A DNA stretch of 64,000 nt from Candidatus Undinarchaeales archaeon. Lineage in GTDB: Archaea; SpSt-1190; JASMDC01. Position numbers and translations under genes: made by a program. Location: NCBI GenBank assembly GCA_030753015.1, contig JASMDC010000006.1:62001-126000 (forward strand). The letters run 5' to 3'. Of this stretch, positions 36,354 to 45,582 are shown piece by piece. Positions within the stretch are counted from its first letter, which is position 1, and every line of letters begins with the position of its first letter. A model generated the notes under the pieces. That model saw only the letters and a list, made by a program, of their open reading frames with translations. It was not told the origin of the DNA and ran no database searches.

Positions 36354-36419
36354 ACTTGTGGTAGCGACCCACGCACCCCCCTAGCCAGAATGAAATAGAC
36401 AATCACAGCCACGTTCTGA

Positions 36420-36439
36420 ACCGCCTCCATCAAGGCGGT
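36420..36439. repeat. Inverted repeat before the coiled-coil mini-gene
   Basis: ACCGCCT and AGGCGGT form a perfect 7-bp inverted repeat around a 6-base loop, ending 6 bases before the ATG at 36446. It would fold over the ribosome site on mRNA. Confidence 0.45.
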
Positions 36440-36445
36440 AACGAG

Positions 36446-36649
36446 ATGACTTCAGAACTCCGTCCGCTCCGTTCCGAGGACAAGCACTTGAAGGCGGAGA
36501 TCGTTCGACAAGCGGCTCAATTTGAGGACGAGAGAGCACAGCTCAAGGCAGAGATGGCCCAACAGGCGGACCACTTCAAGTCGGAACTGGACCATGCTCA
36601 TCAACGTCTATCCGAGGCCGAGGCGCTCATCGCCAAGCTCACCGAGTAA
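36446..36649 (+). CDS. Short coiled-coil protein, possibly a transposase remnant
   Basis: 67 residues, highly charged. Two 18-residue copies of L-K-A-E-x-x-x-Q-A-x-x-F-x-x-E run in tandem, and the C-terminus (A-E-A-L-I-A-K-L-T-E) continues the heptad pattern, so a coiled coil is expected. No family is recognised. Similar leucine-zipper segments occur at the N-termini of IS66-like transposases, so it may be a leftover of an insertion; a tandem 15-bp duplication just downstream would agree. It could also be a genuine small protein. Confidence 0.4.
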   Translation: MTSELRPLRSEDKHLKAEIVRQAAQFEDERAQLKAEMAQQADHFKSELDHAHQRLSEAEALIAKLTE

Positions 36650-36654
36650 CTATT

Positions 36655-36684
36655 GTACTTCAGGCTTACGTACTTCAGGCTTAC
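36655..36684. repeat. Perfect 15-bp tandem duplication
   Basis: GTACTTCAGGCTTAC occurs twice back to back, 6 bases after the mini-gene. The rest of the gap up to 36848 shows no gene. Confidence 0.8.
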
Positions 36685-36848
36685 CGGGATCACGTGATGC
36701 ACCTCCACTTCACGCACAACGGCTATACTATAATGGGTGTTCCGCCAGGATGAGATGAACATATAGATCGCTACTTGGGCGAGATTCCCCCTCATCCTGT
36801 CCGTGCTACTTTGTGCTATGGCAACACACAGGCCGCCCCCACCTACAT

Positions 36849-36858
36849 GGTTTTAAGG
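36849..36858 (+). promoter_or_regulatory. TATA box of the first glutamate dehydrogenase gene
   Basis: GGTTTTAAGG, placing transcription start near 36880 and a leader of about 16 bases. Confidence 0.5.
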
Positions 36859-36895
36859 CGAGGGTTGTTTGAAAGGATGCTCGCGGGGCACCATC

Positions 36896-38179
36896 ATGGC
36901 ACACAAGAATGACCTGTTCACGAATGTCATCGAACAGATTGACAAGGCAAACAGAATCCTGAAACTGGAAGCCGGTATCGTAGAGATCCTCAAACAGCCC
37001 CAGCGAGAGCTCATCGTATCCCTCCCGATCAAGATGGACGATGGCCGTGTACGGGTGTTCGAGGGATTCCGTGTCCAGCATAACTACGCTCGTGGTCCCA
37101 CAAAAGGTGGAATCCGTTACCACTCCGAGTTGAGCCTGGACGATGTCCGAGCGCTGGCCGCCTGGATGACATGGAAGTGCGCCGTGGTCAACATCCCCTA
37201 CGGTGGCGCCATGGGCGGGGTGATCTGCGATCCTAGTACCATGACATCTAGGGAGCTCGAGCGCCTCACGCGGCGGTACGCCTATATGATCCTTCCCCTC
37301 ATCGGTCCAGAGAAGGACATCCCCGCTCCCGACGTATCGACGAACGCTCAGACCATGGCATGGTTCATGGACACGTTCTCCATGTTCCAGGGCTACTCCG
37401 TACCGGGAGTCGTGACTGGCAAACCGGTTTCTTTGGGCGGCTCGAAGGGGCGAACCGAGTCCACGGGCAACGGACTGATGTTCGTCGCCCGAGAGGCACT
37501 CAAGCATAAGGGGATATCCATGGATAGCGCATCCTGTGCCGTCCAGGGATTCGGGAACGTGGGCAGCCACGCCGCTCTGTTCATGCACCAGAAGGGATCG
37601 AAGGTAGTGGCAATCTCCGACCTGTCGGGCGGTATCTTCAATCCCGATGGCATCGACCTACCTGCAGCCTTCGACTACGTTAAGACTGGCAAGAGTGGTC
37701 TCATCAAAGGCTTCGAGAAGCTCCAGAATGGATGCACTTTTGTGAAAGGAGCGGCCGCTGCGACCAAGCAGCTCCTTGAATTGCCTGTGGACGTACTCAT
37801 CCCCGCGGCTTTGGAACACCAAATCACTGGTGAGAATGCGGACCGTATCAAGGCCAAGGTCATCGTAGAGGGTGCCGATGGCCCGACCACTTCCGAGGCG
37901 GATGAGATCCTGTTCAAGAAGGGCGTGTTCGTGGTGCCCGATATACTAGCCAACGCTGGCGGGGTGACAGTGTCGTATTTCGAGTGGGTGCAAGACCTTC
38001 AGGCCCACTTCTGGAGCGAGCATGAGGTCAGGGTGAAGCTGCGAGATGTCATGGTTGCGGCCTTTGAGAACGTCCTTGAACTCTCGAAGAAGCATGATGT
38101 CGATATGCGCACCGCAGCCTCCTGTATCGCCCTCAAACGTGTCGCTGACGCCATCACCATGCGCGGTATATTCCCTTGA
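36896..38179 (+). CDS. Glutamate dehydrogenase family protein lacking the catalytic Lys
   Basis: A 427-residue Glu/Leu/Phe/Val dehydrogenase of the archaeal length class. The substrate-binding Lys70 (T-K-G-G-I-R-Y) and Lys94, the P-A-P-D-V segment and the Rossmann G-F-G-N-V-G-S are all kept. In the family motif G-G-x-K-G-G, however, the Lys is Met106 (codon ATG at 37211-37213), exactly 12 residues after Lys94, where the catalytic Lys125 of the Clostridium symbiosum enzyme sits. A single base change (AAG to ATG) explains it. The protein may be inactive, regulatory or altered in chemistry, or this may be an assembly error. An in-frame TTG nine codons upstream lies before the predicted transcription start. 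Confidence 0.9.
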   Translation: MAHKNDLFTNVIEQIDKANRILKLEAGIVEILKQPQRELIVSLPIKMDDGRVRVFEGFRVQHNYARGPTKGGIRYHSELSLDDVRALAAWMTWKCAVVNIPYGGAMGGVICDPSTMTSRELERLTRRYAYMILPLIGPEKDIPAPDVSTNAQTMAWFMDTFSMFQGYSVPGVVTGKPVSLGGSKGRTESTGNGLMFVAREALKHKGISMDSASCAVQGFGNVGSHAALFMHQKGSKVVAISDLSGGIFNPDGIDLPAAFDYVKTGKSGLIKGFEKLQNGCTFVKGAAAATKQLLELPVDVLIPAALEHQITGENADRIKAKVIVEGADGPTTSEADEILFKKGVFVVPDILANAGGVTVSYFEWVQDLQAHFWSEHEVRVKLRDVMVAAFENVLELSKKHDVDMRTAASCIALKRVADAITMRGIFP

Positions 38180-38432
38180 AAAACCCTCCGTGTCAGCATA
38201 CTCCGCCTTCACGAAGATTTGTGTGCAATCGGGCATCCCCTACGGAGGAACTGATTCCCCAGCAGAGGTTCTCCTGCAAAGAGGATACTCCTTTCGACTC
38301 TTGAATCCCTCCTCGCCGCTTAAGCGGGAGGGACGAAAAGTTATTGTTAAACAAATAGGGATTATATTTAGTAAATCACTCGCGACGGGCAGACGGGTAT
38401 GCGATAGCATGACGCGGGTTATGTCGTGACAT
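38180..38432. other. Gap between the two glutamate dehydrogenase genes
   Basis: No gene seen. At 38311-38332 a stem of CCTC/GAGG and CCGC/GCGG pairs (one bulged G, loop TTAA) is followed by an A-rich and then AT-rich stretch; it may end the transcript of the first dehydrogenase gene. A CCTACGGAGG inverted repeat occurs near 38240. Confidence 0.4.
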
Positions 38433-38446
38433 ACCTTCGGGAAGGT
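38433..38446. promoter_or_regulatory. 14-bp palindrome abutting the TATA box of the second dehydrogenase
   Basis: ACCTTC-GG-GAAGGT, with perfect 6-bp arms, ending where the TATA box begins. That is the position of the BRE or of an upstream regulator site. Confidence 0.5.
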
Positions 38447-38455
38447 TTATATATT
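38446..38455 (+). promoter_or_regulatory. TATA box of the second glutamate dehydrogenase gene
   Basis: TTTATATATT, predicting transcription from about 38479 and a leader of about 70 bases with an AGGTGAT ribosome site. Confidence 0.6.
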
Positions 38456-38542
38456 AACTCTTAATAAGCACGCGCGGTCATGGGTCGTCATTCGTGGCCG
38501 GAGAATGGAATAGCAGACGTAGAGGGTATATGTTAAATATAG

Positions 38543-39880
<1,338 letters not shown>

Positions 39881-39895
39881 ACCAGCCCTGAGGTT

Positions 39896-39933
39896 GGGGG
39901 GTCGGCGCGGACCGGCCCCCCTTCTTCCTCTTC
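39896..39933 (+). terminator. Hairpin and pyrimidine tract after gdhA
   Basis: A 10-bp stem (GGGGGG with CCCCCC, extended by TCGG/CCGG with one T-G wobble) and 6-base loop, followed by TTCTTCCTCTTC. It starts 16 bases after the stop codon. Confidence 0.55.
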
Positions 39934-39980
39934 GCACCGTGACGCAGGTGGGGGAAGAGCCCGCTCCATGAGAGGATATC

Positions 39981-39990
39981 CTTTTACATA
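39981..39990 (+). promoter_or_regulatory. TATA box of the NuoEFG-Nfn operon
   Basis: CTTTTACATA; transcription start expected near 40010, just before the GGAGGG site of the first gene. Confidence 0.5.
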
Positions 39991-40027
39991 CGATGCCACG
40001 ATTACGTCACGTGAGGAGGGATAACTG

Positions 40028-40513
40028 ATGAATCCCGATGAAACCGATATTGTCAAACAAGTCGAAAAGATCGTCGAGGAGCACGGCCCATACACGAAGT
40101 CCCTCATACCCATCCTGCAGGACATACAGGAGGAATACGGGTACGTGCCCGGCGTGGCGATCGCGACCATCGCCGGGCGGCTCGGCATCTCCGGGGACGT
40201 GATCTACGGTGTGACCACGTTCTACTCTCAGTTCAGGTTCAACAGCCCCGGCAGGCACCATATCAAGGCATGCCTGGGCACTGCCTGCCACGTGCGGCGG
40301 GGATCCATGCTCCTTGAGGCAATCGAGCGTCGCCTGGGGATATCCCACGGTGAGACAACGCCGGACGGCCTCTTCAGCCTTGAGAAGGTGGCGTGCCTGG
40401 GGTGCTGCGCCCTGGCCCCGGTGATCGTGGTCGACGATCAGGTGTTCGGTACCTGCACTCCCGCGAAGGTTGATGGCATCCTGTCCCGCTACGAGGGCGA
40501 GGAGAGTGCGTGA
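40028..40513 (+). CDS. NuoE-like [2Fe-2S] subunit
   Basis: A 161-residue thioredoxin-fold ferredoxin subunit like NuoE, HndA or HydC. The four ligands are Cys82, Cys87, Cys123 and Cys127 (C-L-G-T-A-C ... C-L-G-C-C). An N-terminal helical bundle (residues 1-70) docks to the NuoF-type flavoprotein. GGAGGG lies before the ATG. It begins a five-gene operon with overlaps or gaps of at most 1 base, and resembles the small subunit of soluble bifurcating complexes. Confidence 0.93.
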   Translation: MNPDETDIVKQVEKIVEEHGPYTKSLIPILQDIQEEYGYVPGVAIATIAGRLGISGDVIYGVTTFYSQFRFNSPGRHHIKACLGTACHVRRGSMLLEAIERRLGISHGETTPDGLFSLEKVACLGCCALAPVIVVDDQVFGTCTPAKVDGILSRYEGEESA

Positions 40514-40514
40514 C

Positions 40515-42431
40515 ATGGGCTTCGATGCCGTCCGAAAGAGGGCGAAGGCCTCGTGGGACGGGCTCGTCAGCAGCTCCATTCCCGTGATATACTTCGGCGC
40601 GGCCTCCTGCGGGAGGGCGGCAGGAGTGATGGCCGTCAAGGAGGCCGCGGTCAGGTATCTTGACCGTACGGACACCGATGCCAGGCTCGTCGACGTGGGC
40701 TGCATCGGCCCCTGCTGCTACGAGCCGCTTGTGTACGTCCAGAAGCCGGGGAGGCCGCCCATCTGCTACTCCAACATGGACCCTGATGGGATAGAGACTC
40801 TCCTGGAGGGCTACCTTGCGAGTGACGATCCGATGGGGGATATGGCACTGGGCGTGCTGGGGGACGAGGCCGTGGACGGCATCCCGCCGCTCTTTGAACA
40901 CCCCATGCTGGCACCCCAGGTGCGGCTCGTGCTGCGCAACTGCGGTATCATAGATCCCACCGAGATCGACCACAGTATCGCCCATGGTGGGTACGAGGGA
41001 ATACGAAAGGCCCTGTCCATGACGCCCGAGGAGGTCATCGAGGAAGTGAAGGCCTCCGGGCTCCGCGGGAGGGGCGGCGCAGGATTCTCCACGGGTACCA
41101 AGTGGGCGTTCTGCAGGGACGCCGAGGGTGAGCCTAAGTACTTGATATGCAACGCGGACGAGGGCGATCCGGGGGCGTTCATGAACCGCTCGCTACTGGA
41201 GGGCGACCCCCACACCGTGCTGGAGGGGATGCTCATCGCAGGCTATGCAATCGGGTGCCGTCACGGTTACGTCTACATCAGGGCTGAGTACCCCCTCGCA
41301 ATCGAGCGCCTGATCCACGCCATCGAGCAGATGAGGGCGCACGGCCTGCTCGGCGAGAACATCATGGGCTCGGACTTCTGCTTCGACATCGAGATCAAGA
41401 AGGGGGCCGGCGCGTTTGTGTGCGGCGAGGAGACCGCGCTCATGGCTTCCATCGAGGGGAAGAGGGGCATGCCTAGGACAAGACCCCCGTTCCCGGCGAC
41501 CTCGGGTGTGTGGGGTAAGCCCACGAACATCAACAACGTGGAGACCCTCGGGAGCCTCGCGAACATCATCCGGATGGGAGCAGAGGAGTACGCAATGCAG
41601 GGATCCGACACGGCCAGGGGGACGAAGACCTTCTCCCTGGTGGGCAAGGTGAAGAGGACGGGGCTGATCGAGGTCCCCCTCGGCACCCCGGTGAAGGAGA
41701 TCCTCTTCGGGATCGGTGGTGGCATCGAAAACGACCGGCAGTTCAAGGCGGTGCAGACCGGTGGGCCCTCTGGGGGCTGCATCCCGCGGTCGAAGCTGGA
41801 TCTCCCCGTAGACTACGAGTCCCTCCAGGAGGCAGGCGCCATCATGGGCTCGGGTGGGATGATCGTCATGGACGATGAGACCTGCATGGTGGACGTGGCC
41901 CATTACTTCCTATCCTTCACCCAAGCCGAGTCCTGCGGCAAGTGCGCACCGTGCCGCATCGGCACGAAGCGGATGCTGGACATCCTGGGAAAGATCAAGG
42001 ACGGGAACGGAGAGATGGGGGACCTTGATGAGCTCGAATCCCTCTCCTGGACCATCCAGAACGGCTCCCTCTGCGCGCTGGGGCAGACCGCCCCCAATCC
42101 CGTCCTGACCACCCTGCGCTATTTCAGGGACGAGTTCGAGGAGCACATACGCGAGGGGCGCTGCCGTGCCCGCGTGTGTAAGCCGCTCATCCGCTACGAG
42201 ATAGTGGAAGAGCGCTGCATCGGGTGCGGGGCCTGCCAGAAGCGGTGCCCTGTAGATGCTATCTTGGAGACCAGCCGACCGGTCACGAAGGGCAAGGGCA
42301 AGACAAGGGCCATCGATCCCAAGCTCTGCGTCCGCTGCGGCATCTGCCTTTCCGTGTGCCCGCCGAGCGCGGACGCCGTCGAGAAGTTCTCGCCCGCCAC
42401 CGCAGAGGTGGCCGGGGGTGGCGGCCGATGA
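40515..42431 (+). CDS. NuoF/HydB-like NAD(H)-binding flavoprotein
   Basis: A 638-residue subunit with, in order: an N-terminal [2Fe-2S] thioredoxin-like domain (residues 1-110), the FMN/NAD domain (G-R-G-G-A-G-F near 190, I-C-N-A-D-E-G-D-P-G-A-F, G-A-G-A-F-V-C-G-E-E-T-A-L), the SLBB domain, the cluster motif S-C-G-K-C-A-P-C-R near 475, and two C-terminal [4Fe-4S] motifs (C-I-G-C-G-A-C-Q-K-R-C-P and C-V-R-C-G-I-C-L-S-V-C-P). This extended layout is typical of HydB/HndC in electron-bifurcating enzymes rather than complex I NuoF. The ATG lies one base after the NuoE-like stop. Confidence 0.94.
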   Translation: MGFDAVRKRAKASWDGLVSSSIPVIYFGAASCGRAAGVMAVKEAAVRYLDRTDTDARLVDVGCIGPCCYEPLVYVQKPGRPPICYSNMDPDGIETLLEGYLASDDPMGDMALGVLGDEAVDGIPPLFEHPMLAPQVRLVLRNCGIIDPTEIDHSIAHGGYEGIRKALSMTPEEVIEEVKASGLRGRGGAGFSTGTKWAFCRDAEGEPKYLICNADEGDPGAFMNRSLLEGDPHTVLEGMLIAGYAIGCRHGYVYIRAEYPLAIERLIHAIEQMRAHGLLGENIMGSDFCFDIEIKKGAGAFVCGEETALMASIEGKRGMPRTRPPFPATSGVWGKPTNINNVETLGSLANIIRMGAEEYAMQGSDTARGTKTFSLVGKVKRTGLIEVPLGTPVKEILFGIGGGIENDRQFKAVQTGGPSGGCIPRSKLDLPVDYESLQEAGAIMGSGGMIVMDDETCMVDVAHYFLSFTQAESCGKCAPCRIGTKRMLDILGKIKDGNGEMGDLDELESLSWTIQNGSLCALGQTAPNPVLTTLRYFRDEFEEHIREGRCRARVCKPLIRYEIVEERCIGCGACQKRCPVDAILETSRPVTKGKGKTRAIDPKLCVRCGICLSVCPPSADAVEKFSPATAEVAGGGGR

Positions 42432-44725
42432 GGATCACCATCGACGGAGCGGAGGTGCCCTTTACGGAGGGCCAGACCATCCTCGAGGCAGCCCGCGATG
42501 GCGGCATCTACATCCCTACTTTGTGCGCCCACGAGGGGCTCCCGCCCCTCGGTGCGTGCCGCCTCTGCGTGGTGAAGGTGGAGGGCATGCGGGGGTTCCC
42601 GCCCGCGTGCAGTATCCCTGCCGCAGACGGGATGGTAGTTCATAGTGAAGCTGAGGAGGTCATGCGGCTCCGCCGGAACGTCCTGGCGCTCATCCTGATC
42701 GAGCACCCCCACGCCTGCCTCGTGTGCGGCGAACGCGAGGAGTGCGAGAAGCTTCGGGGCGATCCGGAGAAGGCGGGGAGAGTCACTGGTTGCTCAACCT
42801 GCCCCAAGCGGCCAACCTGTGAGATACTCGAGGTCGCCGATTACCTGGGGATGGCCGACACCGGCATCCCCATGGTGTACAAGGGACTACCGGTGGAGCG
42901 TGACGACCCGTTCCTCGACAGGGACTACAACCTGTGCATCCTGTGCGGCCGGTGCGTTCGCATGTGCCAGGATGTGCAGGGCGTGGGCGCCATCGCCTTC
43001 ACCCACCGCGGGAATTCAACGAAGGTCGGAACCTTGTTCGGGCGTCCCCACCTCCTCGGGCCCTGCCGCTTCTGCGGCGCCTGCATCGACGTATGTCCCA
43101 CCGGCGCCCTGTCGGCACGGGGGAGCAAATGGCACGGCGAACCCGACGCGACCACCGCGTCGACCTGCGCCTTCTGCTCCCTTGGATGCCCAGTGGTGCT
43201 CGAGGTGAAGTGGGACAGGGTTATGGCGGCCGTACCTGGCAAGCAACGGGGCAGCGGACACGCGTGCGCATGCGTCTACGGCAGGTTCTGCATCCCCGCT
43301 GTGGTCAACGCCTCCAACCGGCTGCGCTACCCACGGATCAGAAAGGACGGCACACTCGCACCAGTATCCTGGGACGAGGCGTTCCACTACGTCGCGGATG
43401 CTTTTGAGGGCGTCTCACCAGCGGAGACGGGCTTCCTGATATCCCCTCATGTCACGAGCGAATCCGCCTGGCTGATCCGGAGGCTCGCCCGGGATGTGGT
43501 GGGCACCAGCAACATCGATGTACTGTCTTCCTTCGGACGGGCCGTGATGCGCTTTGCTGCCGACGTTGGCGATGGAGCATCGGCCTGGGCTGGCCTGGAC
43601 GACGTGGAACGCGCCGACTGGCTGCTCCTTGTGAAGGATGACGTTGTCTACAGTCATCCGGCCCTTGCAGCAGCGGTCAACTGCGCCCGCGAGCGTGGTG
43701 CCACGGTCATACTCGTGGACGACGGTGAGAACGACCTGGCGACGTCGGCGGACCTTAAGGTGCTCATCGAGCCTGGCTCGTTGAGGGCCGTGCTCGCAGC
43801 CGTTGCGAAGGGGCTCCTCGTGGAGCATGGGGACGCTGTGATCGAGGGCATCGAGGCCCTCAGCACATCCCTGGAAGGATCTACCCACGAGGGGGCCGCG
43901 AAGCTTGCCGGCATATCCGTGGAATGCCTGGGTGACATTACCAAGACCCTGCACTCATCTCGAACGGGCGTCATCGTCGTCGGTCCGCGCATCCTGGACG
44001 ACCCGGAGCCGGACCAGGTGCTCGCCGCTATCCGCGACCTGCTGGTGCTTCGCGGTGTTGAGCGGGGCTTCATGCCGCTGGTGGAAGAGGGCAACCTCAG
44101 GGGAGCGTACGAGGCTGGCGGCTTCCTGGACACGAGTGAGGGAGACAAGGACGTGATGGACGCACTGCGCCGCGGCGATGTGAAGGTCCTCGTCGCCGGC
44201 GAGGGCTCGATCCCTCCCGACGACATCCCCGAGGGGACGTTCCTTGTGATATCGGAGCCACATCCCTCTGTGCTGGACGACCGGGCCGATGTTATCTTCC
44301 CCTCGGCCGTCTTCACCGAGGAGGACGGGCACTTCACCTCGCTCGACGGCCGAGAACGGAAGCTTGCAAAGGCTGCAGATCCACCTGGCATGGCCATGCC
44401 CGATTGGATGATCACCGCGGGGCTGGCGCGGGTCATGGGAGCCTGCGGATTCGAGCATGGCTCCAGTGAGGAGGTCCACCGGGAGATGGCGAAGGCCATC
44501 TCCCTGTTCCCGGGGAAGGAACGACCTTCCTTCCCATCCCGTAGGGAGCTGCTCCCCATCGCGGATACGTGCTCGCTCCATCTGGGCGAGCACGCGAGGG
44601 CGACGATGCGCTACCGGGGCACGGCCCTGCACGAGCTCGTGGGGGACCTGCGCATCTACCTCGAGGCCAGGGGGCGTATCCCAATGAAGGACTCAGAGGG
44701 ATCCGAGAAGGAGGGAACACGATGA
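42428..44725 (+). CDS. NuoG-like multi-cluster subunit with degenerate molybdopterin domain
   Basis: A 765-residue subunit. Residues 1-80 are a plant-type [2Fe-2S] ferredoxin (C-A-H-E-G-L-P-P-L-G-A-C-R-L-C), followed by the His-Cys cluster (H-P-H-A-C-L-V-C-G), two ferredoxin clusters (C-I-L-C-G-R-C-V-R-M-C and C-R-F-C-G-A-C-I-D-V-C-P) and a further cluster motif C-A-F-C-S-L-G-C-P. The remaining 500 residues keep the molybdopterin-oxidoreductase fold, but where formate dehydrogenases have Cys or Sec this protein reads S-S-F-G-R-A-V. It therefore seems to be an electron conduit like NuoG, not a formate dehydrogenase. No hydrogenase H-cluster motif is present. It overlaps the previous gene by ATGA. 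Confidence 0.9.
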   Translation: MRITIDGAEVPFTEGQTILEAARDGGIYIPTLCAHEGLPPLGACRLCVVKVEGMRGFPPACSIPAADGMVVHSEAEEVMRLRRNVLALILIEHPHACLVCGEREECEKLRGDPEKAGRVTGCSTCPKRPTCEILEVADYLGMADTGIPMVYKGLPVERDDPFLDRDYNLCILCGRCVRMCQDVQGVGAIAFTHRGNSTKVGTLFGRPHLLGPCRFCGACIDVCPTGALSARGSKWHGEPDATTASTCAFCSLGCPVVLEVKWDRVMAAVPGKQRGSGHACACVYGRFCIPAVVNASNRLRYPRIRKDGTLAPVSWDEAFHYVADAFEGVSPAETGFLISPHVTSESAWLIRRLARDVVGTSNIDVLSSFGRAVMRFAADVGDGASAWAGLDDVERADWLLLVKDDVVYSHPALAAAVNCARERGATVILVDDGENDLATSADLKVLIEPGSLRAVLAAVAKGLLVEHGDAVIEGIEALSTSLEGSTHEGAAKLAGISVECLGDITKTLHSSRTGVIVVGPRILDDPEPDQVLAAIRDLLVLRGVERGFMPLVEEGNLRGAYEAGGFLDTSEGDKDVMDALRRGDVKVLVAGEGSIPPDDIPEGTFLVISEPHPSVLDDRADVIFPSAVFTEEDGHFTSLDGRERKLAKAADPPGMAMPDWMITAGLARVMGACGFEHGSSEEVHREMAKAISLFPGKERPSFPSRRELLPIADTCSLHLGEHARATMRYRGTALHELVGDLRIYLEARGRIPMKDSEGSEKEGTR

Positions 44726-45582
44726 GCTACCGTATAGTCCACAAGGAGGAAGTGGTTCCCAATGTCCACAAGCTGGTGATTGAGGACCCGCGCATCGCCC
44801 GGACCGCACAGCCCGGACAGTTCGTGTTGCTCATGCCCACCGAGGAGGGTGAACGCACACCCATCACCCTCTCCGACTGGGACGTGGAAAGGGGCACTAT
44901 AACGCTCTACGTGCTGGAATTTGGCATCACATCCATGAAGCTTGCGAATATGACGGAGGGCGACACCGTGTTCAGCCTCGCCGGCCCACTCGGCCTACCA
45001 ACACGGGTGGAGCAATTCGGCACGGTGCTCCTGGGGGGCGGGTGCTACGGCATCGGCGGCATACTCCCTGTCGCCAGGGCCATGAAGGAGGCCGGGAACC
45101 ACGTAGTGGTGATAATAGAGGCCCGTAGCAACTTCCTGCTCTATAACAAGGAGGAGCTAGGCTCCGTTGCGGACGAGCTCCATGTCACGACAACGGACGG
45201 TTCCGAGGGGACGAAGGGTCACAACTGGGACCTGATAGGAGAGCTCCTCGACGAGGGCCGGACCTTCGACCGGGCCTACTTCGTGGGCTGCACCCGCATG
45301 CTGATGAGATGCGCTGAGGCAACCCGGCCAGCCGGGATCCCCACCGGTGTAGCGCTCAATGCCATCATGGTGGACGGTACCGGGATGTGCGGCTGCTGTC
45401 GGGTCACCGTGGGCGGGAAGACGAGGTTCGTGTGTGTGGACGGTCCTGAAATGGATGGACACGAGGTGGATTGGGAGGAGCTGTTCAACCGCAAGTGCTC
45501 CTACCGGGGAGACGAGGCGCGCGCCTACCAGACCCACACGTGTCGAGTGACCGGTGCTCGTGTGAAGGGGAGTGATTCTTGA
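44722..45582 (+). CDS. NfnA/SudB-like ferredoxin-NADP reductase subunit
   Basis: A 286-residue flavoprotein of the ferredoxin-NADP reductase superfamily: an FAD domain (P-G-Q-F-V-L-L) and a nucleotide domain (L-G-G-G-C-Y-G-I-G-G). The C-terminal [2Fe-2S] site is C-G-C-C-R with a following Cys (F-V-C-V-D-G). In NfnAB this subunit binds NAD(H) and the larger one the bifurcating FAD. GAAGGAGGG precedes the ATG, which overlaps the upstream stop. Confidence 0.92.
   Translation: MSYRIVHKEEVVPNVHKLVIEDPRIARTAQPGQFVLLMPTEEGERTPITLSDWDVERGTITLYVLEFGITSMKLANMTEGDTVFSLAGPLGLPTRVEQFGTVLLGGGCYGIGGILPVARAMKEAGNHVVVIIEARSNFLLYNKEELGSVADELHVTTTDGSEGTKGHNWDLIGELLDEGRTFDRAYFVGCTRMLMRCAEATRPAGIPTGVALNAIMVDGTGMCGCCRVTVGGKTRFVCVDGPEMDGHEVDWEELFNRKCSYRGDEARAYQTHTCRVTGARVKGSDS

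Noticed and set aside
36310-36402. N-terminal extension of atpH to an upstream start
   Set aside because: It would begin before the TATA box, and the added residues do not resemble AtpH; TTG at 36309 restores the normal N-terminus.
43415-44632. Minus-strand frames opposite the NuoG-like gene
   Set aside because: They overlap each other and a well-supported gene and carry no motifs.
42428-44725. Formate dehydrogenase catalytic subunit
   Set aside because: The Cys/Sec Mo ligand is missing, and the N-terminal ferredoxin and His-Cys cluster layout is NuoG-like.
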